Shown here: piece after piece, positions 1-10,400 of the stretch
How positions within the stretch are numbered: the stretch's first letter is position 1
Layout: every line of letters starts with the position of its first letter
The notes under the pieces: generated by a model
The model's input: only the letters and a program-made list of their open reading frames with translations
Databases searched by the model: none
What the model was told of the DNA's origin: nothing
Made by a program: the position numbers and the translations under genes
From: Myxococcus virescens
GTDB lineage: Bacteria > Myxococcota > Myxococcia > Myxococcales > Myxococcaceae
Direction of reading: 5' to 3'
Length of the DNA stretch: 64,000 nt
NCBI RefSeq assembly: GCF_900101905.1
Contig: NZ_FNAJ01000003.1
Location: 248,001-312,000 of the forward strand

Positions 1-33
1 GCGGGCTGGGGGCGCATCACCAGATTGGGGCCG

Positions 34-288
34 ATGATTCCAGAGGATATCGACCTCCAGCAGCTCACCGCCGACCTGAAGAACGCGCTCGGCCCGGGAG
101 AACCCATCGGGTACCTCCGTGGCAAGTCCGTGATGCGCAACCTGCTCGTGGACCTGCGCGGCTTCTCGCAGTTGGAGGCGGAGGAGCTCATCGACACGAT
201 GGAGACTCGCGGCTTCCTCCGCTTCCTGGGGGACCCCACCGAGCGGTCCGTCGCGGACGCGCACTGGGACATCAGCCCCCACGCATGA
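34..288 (+). CDS. small hypothetical protein
   Basis: Encodes a short acidic protein of about 84 residues with no signal peptide or membrane segment. I do not recognise the family. It looks like a compact helical protein, with a Gly/Arg patch (YLRGKSVMRN) in the middle and an acidic region (LEAEELIDTME) after it. The ATG at 34 follows a GGGG run at a plausible ribosome-binding distance, but an in-frame TTG lies at 25 and the frame has no stop back to base 1, so the gene could begin upstream of the window. It is transcribed away from whatever precedes the window and converges on the minus-strand lipoprotein gene 12 bp downstream. Confidence 0.6.
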   Translation: MIPEDIDLQQLTADLKNALGPGEPIGYLRGKSVMRNLLVDLRGFSQLEAEELIDTMETRGFLRFLGDPTERSVADAHWDISPHA

Positions 289-300
289 GCGCGGGCGCCC

Positions 301-1503
301 CTATTCGAACACGAGCCAACCGAAGCGCGGCAGCGCATGGAAGTCGCCGACGAAGAGGGGCGAGAAGGACTGCCCCTCCACCGTGCGGCGGTCATGGTGC
401 TCCAGCCGGTAGAGGTTGAAGCGCCAGCGGTCACCCGGCTGAGGCGGGATGTGCGGGACTTCGGCCAGCCGGTCGAAGGGAATCTGCATCTCCACCGACC
501 AGCCCTCGTCGCGGTCCGAGGCATCATCCAACGTGCCCCGCACCTTCACGGCGGACGTCATCCCTGAATCCCAGGAGCGGTCCATGCCCTGCCGACGGGC
601 GGGGAAGTACGCGTCGAAGATGACGTTGTGCGGTGACACCTGGAGCTCGTTGTACGTGCGGCCATCCGCGTTCGCGTCGAGGAAGATTTCCACCACCTCC
701 TCCTCGTAGATGGGGTCATCGCGCTTGCGCAGTGTGCCCCACACGTCCGGGTCTTCCAGGTCGAAGGCCACGTAGAGGAACTTGCCGTCATGGACGAGCC
801 GCGCCTCGGTGCGCTGGCGCGCGGCGCTCCCGTCGAAGCTCCGGCGCAGCACCACGGGTTTGGCCTGCTTCCACGCCGCGTCGTCGAGCACGCCGTCAAT
901 GGTGGGCGGCTGGCTCACGCGCGGGACGGAGTACTCGGGCAGTTCCTGCGCGGCCCCGCCCAACTGAGGCCCCAGCATCCGCTGCGAGCCGTCATGCGCA
1001 TGGGCGTCGTCCACGGGCAGCCGCGAGTCTCCCCGCCAGAAGCCGAGCATCACGCGCGCGGGCGTGCCCGGCATGGGCACCGAGTGGACGTCCTCGATGA
1101 CCTTGCCCACCGGCCATGACGCCAGCGGCGCGGCGCCCCCCTGTACCTCATGGTCCGCGTTCGTGAGCATGCCGCCACTCGCCGGGTCCACGACGTGAAC
1201 GAAGAAGGCGAAGCCTTGCGGCGGCGGACGAACCGCTTGGAAGTAATGGGCCAACCTCACCTGCGTGCCGGGCGCGGCCTTCTCCGGTGACACCTTGGAG
1301 CCCAGGTACACCACCGCGCCACCGGCGAACGTCGCGCCGCTGCGGAACGTGAGGTCCGCGGGCGCCGCGTCCAGGGTGCGGAGCTGCGTGGGCGCGGGAA
1401 TGCGAGGTGTCTTCTGGCGCGGCCCGGCCTGCTCATCACGACAGGCGGTGGCAAGACAGGTGACGGCCAGCAGCGGAGCGAGGACGGAGGACGGGAGACG
1501 CAT
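301..1503 (-). CDS. lipoprotein with CBM9-like domain
   Basis: Predicted outer-envelope lipoprotein of 400 residues. The N-terminus has a short charged start, a hydrophobic core and a lipobox-like LATAC with Cys at residue 21, implying lipidation. The C-terminal half (about residues 190-400) has the layout of carbohydrate-binding family 9-like domains: a PPTIDGVLDDAAW opening, a central YVAFDLEDPDVWG strand, EVVEIFLDANADG, then a closing RFNLYRLEHHD and a GDFHALPRFGWLVF end. The middle region is an unassigned beta-rich module. CBM9-like domains bind sugars in enzymes, but in myxobacterial lipoproteins the ligand is generally unknown, so I infer ligand binding at the cell surface only. It converges on the small gene at 34-288 and is divergent from the outer-membrane protein gene at 1671. 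Confidence 0.75.
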   Translation of the reverse strand: MRLPSSVLAPLLAVTCLATACRDEQAGPRQKTPRIPAPTQLRTLDAAPADLTFRSGATFAGGAVVYLGSKVSPEKAAPGTQVRLAHYFQAVRPPPQGFAFFVHVVDPASGGMLTNADHEVQGGAAPLASWPVGKVIEDVHSVPMPGTPARVMLGFWRGDSRLPVDDAHAHDGSQRMLGPQLGGAAQELPEYSVPRVSQPPTIDGVLDDAAWKQAKPVVLRRSFDGSAARQRTEARLVHDGKFLYVAFDLEDPDVWGTLRKRDDPIYEEEVVEIFLDANADGRTYNELQVSPHNVIFDAYFPARRQGMDRSWDSGMTSAVKVRGTLDDASDRDEGWSVEMQIPFDRLAEVPHIPPQPGDRWRFNLYRLEHHDRRTVEGQSFSPLFVGDFHALPRFGWLVFE

Positions 1504-1670
1504 CGGGGCCGCGCATCCTAGCGGGCTTCGCGCCCAATGGGTTCACCACGAGGTGGGCGAGCAGGCAACCATCGTGCCCCTCTCACCCCGAAGTCCCGGC
1601 AATTGTCATGCCGAGCGGTGGCTCCCATCTTCTCGCCTCAACCAGCGGTTCAGGCCCAAGGGAGGCGCGA

Positions 1671-2294
1671 ATGAAAACTCTACTCAAGGTGGGTGCGGTG
1701 GTGGGTGTGCTGGGAGCAGGGAGCGCCATGGCACAAGAGCGGCTGGAGTCCTCCGCGGACATGCGTGGACTGACGTTCCTGGTGGGCGGCGGTGTCGAGG
1801 GCTACACGAGCGCACTGGGCTCCGACATCAACCCGGGCCTGGGCTACGGCGTGACGGTGGCCATCAAGCCCACGAAGGTGCTGGGCATCGAGCTGGGCTA
1901 CTCGGGCGCCCTCAACGAGTTCGACCAGCGCGTGGTGACGGGCGCCCGGAGCGGCCCGGACCTGGTCCGAAACGGCGCGCACGTGGTGGCCACGCTGGGC
2001 CTGGGTGCCGCGCCCGTGCAGCCCTACGTCCTGGGCGGCGTGGGCATCAGCCGGTACAACGTGCGGGCCCCCACGGTCGCCTTCGCGGATGACACGGCGG
2101 GCAACATCCCGTTGGGCGGCGGCTTGCGCGTCCACATGGGCAACTTCACCGCTGATGCCCGGCTCCAGTACAGCTTCCTCCTGGACCAGCAGTTCGCGGC
2201 GAACGCCCCGCCCGGCGACGTCACGATTGGCGACCGGAACTTCAGCAGCGGCGGCAGCTACGCAGGCACCGTCAACATCGGCGCGACCTGGTAG
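1671..2294 (+). CDS. small outer-membrane beta-barrel protein
   Basis: Encodes about 207 residues with a clear signal peptide (MKTLLKVGAVVGVLGAGSAMAQ; cleavage expected after AMA). The mature part alternates Gly-rich turns with amphipathic strands, for example LTFLVGGGVEGYTS, LGYGVTVAIKPTKVLGIELGYSG and VQPYVLGGVGISRYNV. It ends in a strand closing NIGATW, with a terminal aromatic as in many outer-membrane barrels. This is the pattern of an eight-stranded OmpA-type or OMP_b-brl family barrel. The exact role is not visible. The start at 1671 is chosen because the signal peptide begins there; an in-frame ATG 63 bases upstream would add an unlikely N-terminal tail. Confidence 0.75.
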   Translation: MKTLLKVGAVVGVLGAGSAMAQERLESSADMRGLTFLVGGGVEGYTSALGSDINPGLGYGVTVAIKPTKVLGIELGYSGALNEFDQRVVTGARSGPDLVRNGAHVVATLGLGAAPVQPYVLGGVGISRYNVRAPTVAFADDTAGNIPLGGGLRVHMGNFTADARLQYSFLLDQQFAANAPPGDVTIGDRNFSSGGSYAGTVNIGATW

Positions 2295-2350
2295 CGACAC
2301 GGCCACCTGTGCCTGGGAATGAAGCGAGCCCGGACACCTGACCTCCGCGA

Positions 2351-2395
2351 GCGCTCCCCCGTCGCAGAATGCCGGCTTCTGCGAGGGGTGAGCGC
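2351..2395 (+). terminator. large imperfect hairpin, possible terminator
   Basis: Two 19-nt arms (2351-2369 and 2377-2395) pair at 17 of 19 positions around a 7-nt loop TGCCGGC. It lies between the outer-membrane protein gene and the DUF2071 gene. No T-tract follows on either strand, so it may be a Rho-assisted or mRNA-protecting structure rather than a canonical intrinsic terminator. Confidence 0.4.
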
Positions 2396-2456
2396 GACGC
2401 ACGCCCGCCATCAGACTCAGTGGCGCCGGGAGACGACCCCGCATTAGGACGGAGGC

Positions 2457-3227
2457 ATGCGCCCTTTCCTCACGGCGGAGTGGCGGTATCTCGTCATGCT
2501 CAACTACGAGGTGGACCCGGAGGTACTGCACCCCCTCGTCCCTCGTGACACGGAGCTGGACACCTGGCAGGGCCGGACCTTCGCCAGCATGGTGGGCTTC
2601 CGGTTCCTCGACACGCGCGTGCGGGGACTGCCCGTGCCATTCCACCGCAACTTCGATGAGGTGAACCTGCGCTTCTACGTGCGCCATCTCGGCCCTGAAG
2701 ACTGGCGGCGAGGCGTGGTGTTCGTGAAGGAAATCGTCCCGCGACAGGCCATCGCCACCGTGGCGCGCGTGCTCTACAACGAGCCGTATGTCGCGCTGCC
2801 CATGCGGCACGTCGTGGAGATGGAAGGCGCGCACACCGGCGCCCCTGGCCGCGTCGAATATGCGTGGAAGGCGGGGGGAAAGTGGCAGCACCTGGCGGCG
2901 ACGACGCTCGGTCCGCCGCAGGCCAGCGAGCCTGGCTCGGAGGCGGAGTTCATCACCGAGCACTACTGGGGCTACACCGCGCAACGGGACGGCGGCTGCG
3001 CGGAGTACCGCGTGGAGCATCCCCGCTGGTCCGTGTGGCAGGTGGACACCACCGCGCTCGAGATCGACGTGGAAGGCATGTACGGCGCGAGGTTCGTCCC
3101 CTTCCTGCGCGGCAAGCCCAGCTCCGCCTTCGTCGCGGACGGCTCGGCCGTGGCCGTGTATCCCGGCACGCGAACGGGCTCCGGTACCGGCCAGTCGCCA
3201 GCCTCCGAGAAGCCGCGCGCCGCCTGA
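2457..3227 (+). CDS. DUF2071 (YqjF-like) protein
   Basis: Encodes 256 residues matching the DUF2071/YqjF family. Visible hallmarks are the start FLTAEWRYLVMLNYEVDP, the phrase LHPLVPRDTELDTWQGR, the SMVGFRFLDTRV segment, VNLRFYVRH, and a conserved late region with EYRVEHPRW and VEGMYGARFVPFLR. No signal peptide or transmembrane segment is seen, so it should be cytoplasmic. The family has no established biochemical function; an acetoacetate-decarboxylase-like fold has been suggested for relatives, which I cannot confirm from sequence. A purine-rich GGACGGAGG lies just before the ATG. It is followed on the same strand by the FHA gene and could share its transcript. Confidence 0.75.
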   Translation: MRPFLTAEWRYLVMLNYEVDPEVLHPLVPRDTELDTWQGRTFASMVGFRFLDTRVRGLPVPFHRNFDEVNLRFYVRHLGPEDWRRGVVFVKEIVPRQAIATVARVLYNEPYVALPMRHVVEMEGAHTGAPGRVEYAWKAGGKWQHLAATTLGPPQASEPGSEAEFITEHYWGYTAQRDGGCAEYRVEHPRWSVWQVDTTALEIDVEGMYGARFVPFLRGKPSSAFVADGSAVAVYPGTRTGSGTGQSPASEKPRAA

Positions 3228-3293
3228 GCCAGGCCCGCGTCTCCTCCGCGGGTGTCTCGCGCTTCGGACGGCCCCGTCGCCACCGGGACGCAC

Positions 3294-4220
3294 ATGGACG
3301 GCAAGTCCGCGGAACCCTGGCCTCCTTGGGCGGCCGGTCCGTTGCTTCCGGGCTTTCCCATGCGCTTCGAATTCGAACACCTGGGCTCCACCACCCCCTT
3401 CGAGCTCTCCGATGGCATCCACCTCCTGGGAGGCGGCCCGGATGACCACATCCGACTGGAGGGTCTGCCCCCGAGCCTTCTCAGTCTGCGCATCGAGGCA
3501 CAGCGGCTCATGGTCGAGGCCGCGCGCACCTTCTCCGTCAATGACGTGCTGGTCCCCCCGGGTGTCCCGAGGTTGGTGATTCCCGGAGAGGCGCTCGGCC
3601 TGCCCGACGACATGGGACTGCGCGTGCTTCAGGAGGCCGTCAGTGAGCGCGGGCTGGGCACCGTGGCGCTCCTCAAGGGACTGCTGACGGGAACGGATGA
3701 ACCGGCCCCGTCGCGCGCGGCCACCCTCACCTGCCTCACGGGACTGGATGTCGGGCGCGTCCACGCGCTCGCCGAGGCACAGACGGACATCGGCCGGGGC
3801 AGCGACGTCGCGATGCGGCTGAGAGACCGGGCCGTGTCCAGGACACATGCGCGCGTCCTCCACGGCGAGGGGGGATTCTCCCTGGAGGACCTGGGCAGTC
3901 CCAACGGCGTCTTCCTCAACGGCCAGCGCGTCGAATCCCGGGTTCCGCTGGCGGATGGCGACGTCATTGAAATGGGCCGTTCACTGCTCCGCTTCCAGGC
4001 CGCCGTGGAAGAGACCCCGCCCCCCGCCTCGCCTGCTGGCGAGCAGGAATCGCCCTCTGGCGCGGCCAGCCCTGCTTCCACCGAAGTCACGGTGGAGCCC
4101 ACGCCCGAGGAGCCTCCCAGCATGCCCAAGCCTCGCGGCGAATGGTGGCTGATTGGACTGGGCGCGGTGGCGGCCTCCGTGGGCGTGGCCGTCACGTGGC
4201 TGCTCGCGACGGGAAGCTGA
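3294..4220 (+). CDS. FHA-domain protein with C-terminal membrane anchor
   Basis: Predicted tail-anchored phosphothreonine-binding protein of about 308 residues. A canonical FHA domain lies around residues 160-250: TDIGRGSDVAMRL supplies the conserved Gly-Arg, RAVSRTHARV the Ser-x-x-His, and GSPNGVFLNG the Asn-Gly. An earlier segment (HLLGGGPDDHIRLEG onward) resembles a second, degenerate FHA fold that lacks the Arg and the Ser-x-x-His. A Pro/Glu/Ser-rich linker leads to one C-terminal hydrophobic helix (WWLIGLGAVAASVGVAVTWLL). FHA domains read Ser/Thr kinase output, and two such kinases are encoded further along the window. ATG 3294 has a GGGA upstream; GTG 3252 and ATG 3360 are alternatives. 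The stop is 8 bp from a convergent gene. Confidence 0.8.
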   Translation: MDGKSAEPWPPWAAGPLLPGFPMRFEFEHLGSTTPFELSDGIHLLGGGPDDHIRLEGLPPSLLSLRIEAQRLMVEAARTFSVNDVLVPPGVPRLVIPGEALGLPDDMGLRVLQEAVSERGLGTVALLKGLLTGTDEPAPSRAATLTCLTGLDVGRVHALAEAQTDIGRGSDVAMRLRDRAVSRTHARVLHGEGGFSLEDLGSPNGVFLNGQRVESRVPLADGDVIEMGRSLLRFQAAVEETPPPASPAGEQESPSGAASPASTEVTVEPTPEEPPSMPKPRGEWWLIGLGAVAASVGVAVTWLLATGS

Positions 4221-4228
4221 CGCGAGGC

Positions 4229-4663
4229 TCAGCCTGGAATGGGGCCCAGCCCCGCGCGCTCCACGAGGAGCCGCGCGAGTTGCTGATGGTGCCTGAAGAA
4301 GCTGGTGAAGTGGACGAGGCCCGCCTTGCCCCGGATGGCGTAGACCGTCACGGGCCCAGGCAGGACATCGAGCTTGCGGATGTCCGCGAAGGTGAAGCGC
4401 CGCGTCCGCACCATGCCTCGGTAGGTCAAGCCCCGGGCATCCACGACGATGTGCGTGCGCCCGTAGTACATGAGCGACACGGCGAAGAAGAGGACGAAAA
4501 AGCCCGCTGAGAGGAAGGTCTTGAACGGGACCTCATCGAAGAATCGGAGGAGGTACACCAGCACGGCAACCCAGAGGAGGCCCGCGGCGGCCATGGCCGC
4601 TGCGAGGACCCGTCGGGGTCTGAAGACCTGCCGTCCGTTCGGTTCCGCGTCGCGCCCGGTCAT
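4229..4663 (-). CDS. small membrane protein with PH-like C-terminus
   Basis: Encodes 144 residues with two adjacent hydrophobic helices near the N-terminus (about residues 20-40 and 48-66: VLAAAMAAAGLLWVAVLVYLL, then a Phe-rich helix ending VSLMYYG). They are followed by a soluble beta-rich tail. The tail pattern (IVVDARGLTYRG, RRFTFADIRKLDVLPG, VTVYAIRG) is typical of small bacterial PH-like membrane proteins. The protein would sit in the inner membrane with a cytoplasmic C-domain; no ligand can be inferred. It faces the FHA gene tail-to-tail with an 8-bp gap and has no obvious operon partner. Confidence 0.6.
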   Translation of the reverse strand: MTGRDAEPNGRQVFRPRRVLAAAMAAAGLLWVAVLVYLLRFFDEVPFKTFLSAGFFVLFFAVSLMYYGRTHIVVDARGLTYRGMVRTRRFTFADIRKLDVLPGPVTVYAIRGKAGLVHFTSFFRHHQQLARLLVERAGLGPIPG

Positions 4664-4725
4664 TCATGGAAGCTAATGCTTGGGGCTGACACGGTCCACC
4701 GGCCCACAGGCTTCCTGCCTGCCGG

Positions 4726-6042
4726 TCAACGCAGACGCGCCGCCTTCTGTCGGGATTCCTCCTGAAGCTGGGGGCGGACGTCCGCGGAGGAGGAGGCGGC
4801 ATAGCGCTCGTAGAGGTCGCGTGCCTCCAGCATGCGGCCCATGGCGCGGAAAGATTCGGCCAGTCCGTAAAGCGGAGACGCCGAGCCGGGCTCCAGCTCC
4901 AAGGCGTACTGATAGTCCGCCGCGGCCTCCGCGTAGCGGCGCAGGCCGATGTTGGCGCTGCCTCGCGCGACAAAGGCCACGGCCAGCATGGGCTCGAGCT
5001 GGATGGACTGGGTGAGGCTGGTCAGCGCGCCACTGAAGTCCTTGCTGGCGATGCGCTGTACGCCCTGCTCATACGCCCGGCGCGCCAGTGCGCGCGTCGT
5101 GTCGGCCACGGGGCCGGAGCCCGGTGCCTGTCCCGCGGCCTGGGGAGAAACGCCCGCCTGCGCCATCTTCGCCCGCGCTCGGTCGATGTTCTCCTTCGCG
5201 CTCTGCTGGATGGCCGCGTCCTTCGTGAGCGCGGTGGCCCGCTCCCACTGCGCCACCGCCTGCCCGTAGTAGCCCAGCACCGCCAAGGCGTTGCCCAGCT
5301 TGAACAAGGCCTCCACATGGCCCGCATCCGCGTGAGATGCATCCAGGAAGGCGAAGGCCGCCTCGCGGTAGCGGCGCTCCTTCATCAAGGCGTCACCGTC
5401 ACGGATGCGCGACGCCGCCAGCGCCGGATTGGACGTCACGGATTCCGCAACGGGCGCCGCTGAGGGCGTCGCAGCGGCCGGCGCGGTGGCCACCGCGAGC
5501 GGCTCGGCGCCCATGGCCTTCAGGTGTTCGGTCGCCTTTCGGACCCAGACCTGCTCCCCCCTGCGCTGCTCACGGGCGATGTACGCCTGGTACGCGGGAA
5601 TCGCCTTGTCCTTCTGCCCAAGCTGCCGGTAACTCTCCCCCAGCCCGTAGAAGCCGTCCGCGTCGCCGGGCTCGAGCTCGGTGTAGCGCTCGTAGGCCTG
5701 TGCCGCGGTGGCCGCATCCCCCGTCTTCCGCGCGGCATAGCCCAGGTTGAACCAGGCCATCTTGAAGCCGGGGTCGGCCTTCGCGGCGTCGCGAAAGAGC
5801 GTGAGCGCCTCCTGCACCTGCCCCTTGCGGAAGAGCACGCTGCCCAGGCCATTGAGAGCGGCGGGATAGCCGGGCGTGTCGGCCAGGGCCTCGCGGTAGG
5901 CGGTGGCCGCGTCATCCCAGCGGCCACGCGCCAGCGCCGACTCTCCGCGCAGGAATGCGTCCCGGGCCGCGGCGGATGGCTCCGCGGCCCCCAGCAGCAT
6001 TGCCGCGGACAGCGCGATGACGAACCTGCGCAAGACAACCAT
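4726..6042 (-). CDS. exported TPR-repeat protein
   Basis: Encodes 438 residues with a signal peptide (VLRRFVIALSAAMLLGAAEPSAAA) and about eight tetratricopeptide repeats in two blocks. The first block (residues about 35-170) includes AALNGLGSVLFRKGQ, AWFNLGYAARKTGD and GFYGLGESYRQLGQ. A low-complexity Ala/Thr/Pro linker follows around residues 175-200. The second block includes ALFKLGNALAVLGYYGQA, AFVARGSANIGLRRYAEA and PLYGLAESFRAMGR. TPR arrays are protein-interaction scaffolds; the export signal suggests a periplasmic or envelope complex. It lies 92 bp upstream (in transcription order downstream) of purA on the same strand, but the functional link is weak. Confidence 0.8.
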   Translation of the reverse strand: MVVLRRFVIALSAAMLLGAAEPSAAARDAFLRGESALARGRWDDAATAYREALADTPGYPAALNGLGSVLFRKGQVQEALTLFRDAAKADPGFKMAWFNLGYAARKTGDAATAAQAYERYTELEPGDADGFYGLGESYRQLGQKDKAIPAYQAYIAREQRRGEQVWVRKATEHLKAMGAEPLAVATAPAAATPSAAPVAESVTSNPALAASRIRDGDALMKERRYREAAFAFLDASHADAGHVEALFKLGNALAVLGYYGQAVAQWERATALTKDAAIQQSAKENIDRARAKMAQAGVSPQAAGQAPGSGPVADTTRALARRAYEQGVQRIASKDFSGALTSLTQSIQLEPMLAVAFVARGSANIGLRRYAEAAADYQYALELEPGSASPLYGLAESFRAMGRMLEARDLYERYAASSSADVRPQLQEESRQKAARLR

Positions 6043-6134
6043 GACGGCTCCCGGGGTATCGATCCGGAAGCCGTAGCAGAAAAACCAGGGCCGCGTCAGC
6101 TCGCCCGCGAGCGACGCCAGCCCTTCGCCTCCGC

Positions 6135-7457
<1,323 letters not shown>

Positions 7458-10400
7458 TTAGCACGCGCGGGGGGCCGGGTGACAGTGTTCCGCGAAGCCA
7501 CAATGCAGGGCCTGGCAGGCTGCCTTCTCCCTCCCATCCCATTCACCCCTCGCTTCACCGCGTGCCACGGCCCGTGCTGCCCCCGCGAGCCGCCCGGCGG
7601 CCTCCTCCAGGCCCCTGGGCCCGGACAACCACTCAGGCTCTGGCTGGGACTCTTTCAGGAAGACGACTCCCACCCGCACCGGCACCCCTTCTCGCACCAT
7701 CCGCCGAGCCACCAGCCCCAGCGCCGCCAGCTCGTAGGTGTACGCGGCCGCTCCCAGCGGATGACGCCCGCCGTGTTTGAAGGCCACCACCACGGCCTCC
7801 CCTTGGGGTGACTCCCACAGCAGGTCCACCGCCCCCTCGACCCCCACCTCGCCCTCCAGGGCAAGCATGAACGGCAGGCTTCGGTGAATTGTCTGTGACG
7901 GCGCCCGCGCCAGCTCACGTGCGAACGCCGACATCAGGAAGCGCTCCACGGTGCGCAGCACCGCGTCCATGCCCTCTTCGTCTGGCAGCGCGCCCGCGTC
8001 ACGCAGCAGCGTCTCCAGGTGGGCCCGCCGCTCCGGAGCGTCTACATCCGGCGCCGCCAATCGGAGGTCGACGCCGCGAAGCAGCCGCTGCACGAGGTCC
8101 TCCGGACGCTCGACAGGGAGCCAACCGTCGGGCTCAACCAGGGGCGGCGCGCCACGGGGCAGCACTTCCCAGGGCCACGGCGCACCGCGAAGCCCCAGCC
8201 GGTGCACGTAGTGGAAGCGGCGCGGACAGGCGATGAAGTCCTGCAACGCCTCCGCGGAAGCTACGGCCGCACCCAGTGATTCGGCGTGCGCGACATGCTG
8301 CCCCCGCACTCGCAGCAGCGCGGCTTCGACACGCGCCTCGGCGAGCAACAAGGCCTCTGGACCGGGCGGCTCCGGATCCGCTGGCGGCGGGAGCGAGTCG
8401 ACGTCCAGGTCATCGACCAGGCCCCGCAGCTCCGCGTCCACGTCCAAGCGCCCGTCAATGAGGTGCCACCACGAGTCCTTGCCACCGCTTCGCTCCGCGC
8501 CGCCCGCAAGCACCAGCATGTCCTTGGCGCGCGTGAGCGCGACGTAGAGCAAGCGGCGGTACTCGGCGCCCTCGCGTGCCTTCAGCTCCGCGCGCACCGC
8601 CTTGAAGCGGCTGGAGGTGTAGTCATCATCCAGCGAGTCCGGCACCCACGGCTGCAGGGAGATGCCGTGCGTGCGCTCGAAGTGGACACGCCCCGAGGTG
8701 CCACGCCTCCGGCTGCCCATCGAGGGCACCACCACCACCGGCCACTCCAGGCCCTTCGCGCTGTGGATGGTGAGGAGCTGCACCGCGCGAGGGTCGCTCG
8801 CGTCCAACAGGTCCGCCTGGGCCTCCGTGGGGTTGTTCTCCGCCAGCATCCGCAGCTCGCGCGCGAAGGCCACGCAGCCTCCCGTGCCGCGCTCGTCCCG
8901 GCGTGACGCAAGCGCCAGCAACTTCTCCACGTTGGCGCTGGCCTGCTCCGCGTAGGGCGAGCCCGCGAGCGCCTCGCGGTAGCCCGTCACGTCCAGCGCG
9001 GACACCAGCAACTCGCGCACGCCCAGCCGGTCGCGCTCGCGTCGCAAGCCGGGAAGCGCGGCGAGGAAACACTCCAGGCGCTGGCGCTCTCGCTCGGACA
9101 GCGACGCCAACACCTCCGGGTCCGTCAACCGGGGCGACGCCAAGGACAGCGGTGCGTCCCCCGCCAGGAGGAACAGCGACGCGTCCTTCAGTCCCACCAG
9201 GGGCGAGCGCAGCACCGCCGCGAAGGCCAACGCATCCTCTGCATCCGCCAGCAGCGCGAGCAGCGAGGCCATGTCCAGCACCTCCTGCGCGCCATAGAAG
9301 CCGCGACCGCGCAGCACGCGGTGCGGGACACCGTGGCGGATGAGTCTTTGCCGGTACACCTCCAGGTGCGTGAAGGTCCGGAAGAGCATGGCCACATCGC
9401 CGCCTCGCGCGGGACGCAGCCCTTCGCCATCCTCGCGCGCCACGGACGGCGGTGCCCCTGGCGCCAGCAGGCACCGCAGCCGGCGGGCAATCGCATCCGC
9501 GTCCAGCCAGCGCAGGTCCGCCGACGTGTCCGCTTCTTCCAGTTGCAGCCGCTCCACCACCGGCGCGTCCGTCAGCGACGACCTCGCCGCGGAGAGGTCA
9601 TCCTGCTCCGGGACGTAGATGACCTCGAAGGGCCGAGGCGCCCCGGAATCGGCGGCGACGAGCACCCCCGCGAAGGCGCGGTTGAAGAACGACAGCAGCC
9701 CGGGCACCGAGCGGTAGTTGTGTTGGAGGAACCCGCGCGTGCCACCCTCATCCACCAGCTTCGTCGCCAGCACGGAGAAGACGGACACGTCCGCGCCACG
9801 GAACTCGTAGATGGACTGCTTGCGGTCACCCACCGCGCAGAGGAAGGCGGGCTCCAGCGGCAGCGCCGTCACCAGGTCCACGTCCGGCGCCAGCTCGCGC
9901 GGACCGTCTTCACGCCGCTCCGCCAGCAGCAGCACCAGCTCCAACTGGAGGCGGTTGGTGTCCTGGAACTCGTCCACCAGCAGCGCGCCGATGCGCTCCT
10001 GCACCTGTCGGCGGAACTCCGGGTGCGCCCGGAGCAGGTCGCGCGACTTCACCAGCAGGGACGTGAAGTCCAGCACGTTGCGGCGGGACAGCTCCGTGTC
10101 GTGCCGCGTCTCCACGCGCGTCAGCAGCTCGCGGAACGTCACCTCGAAGGGCGCGGTGCGCCAGGCGGCCCAGGCATCATCCAGCCGGGGCACGGAGCCA
10201 TCGCTCTTGCCGAAGATGCGCCAGTAGAGCGCTCGAATGGGCCCCCCGGCCCCCTTGCTCAGCCGCGAGAAGTTGCGGCCGTCCGCCTTGAAGCATGCGC
10301 GCAGCCAGGGGAAACGCTCGCCCTGTCCGAAGTTCTCCGGCGTCATGCCGTTGAGCGCGCGCTCCAACCCACCCAGCAACCGGCTCCACTCGCCCTTCTC

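Noticed and set aside
1680-3863. 727-residue minus-strand frame opposite the outer-membrane, DUF2071 and FHA genes
   Set aside because: No family resemblance, low-complexity composition, and it opposes three recognisable genes.
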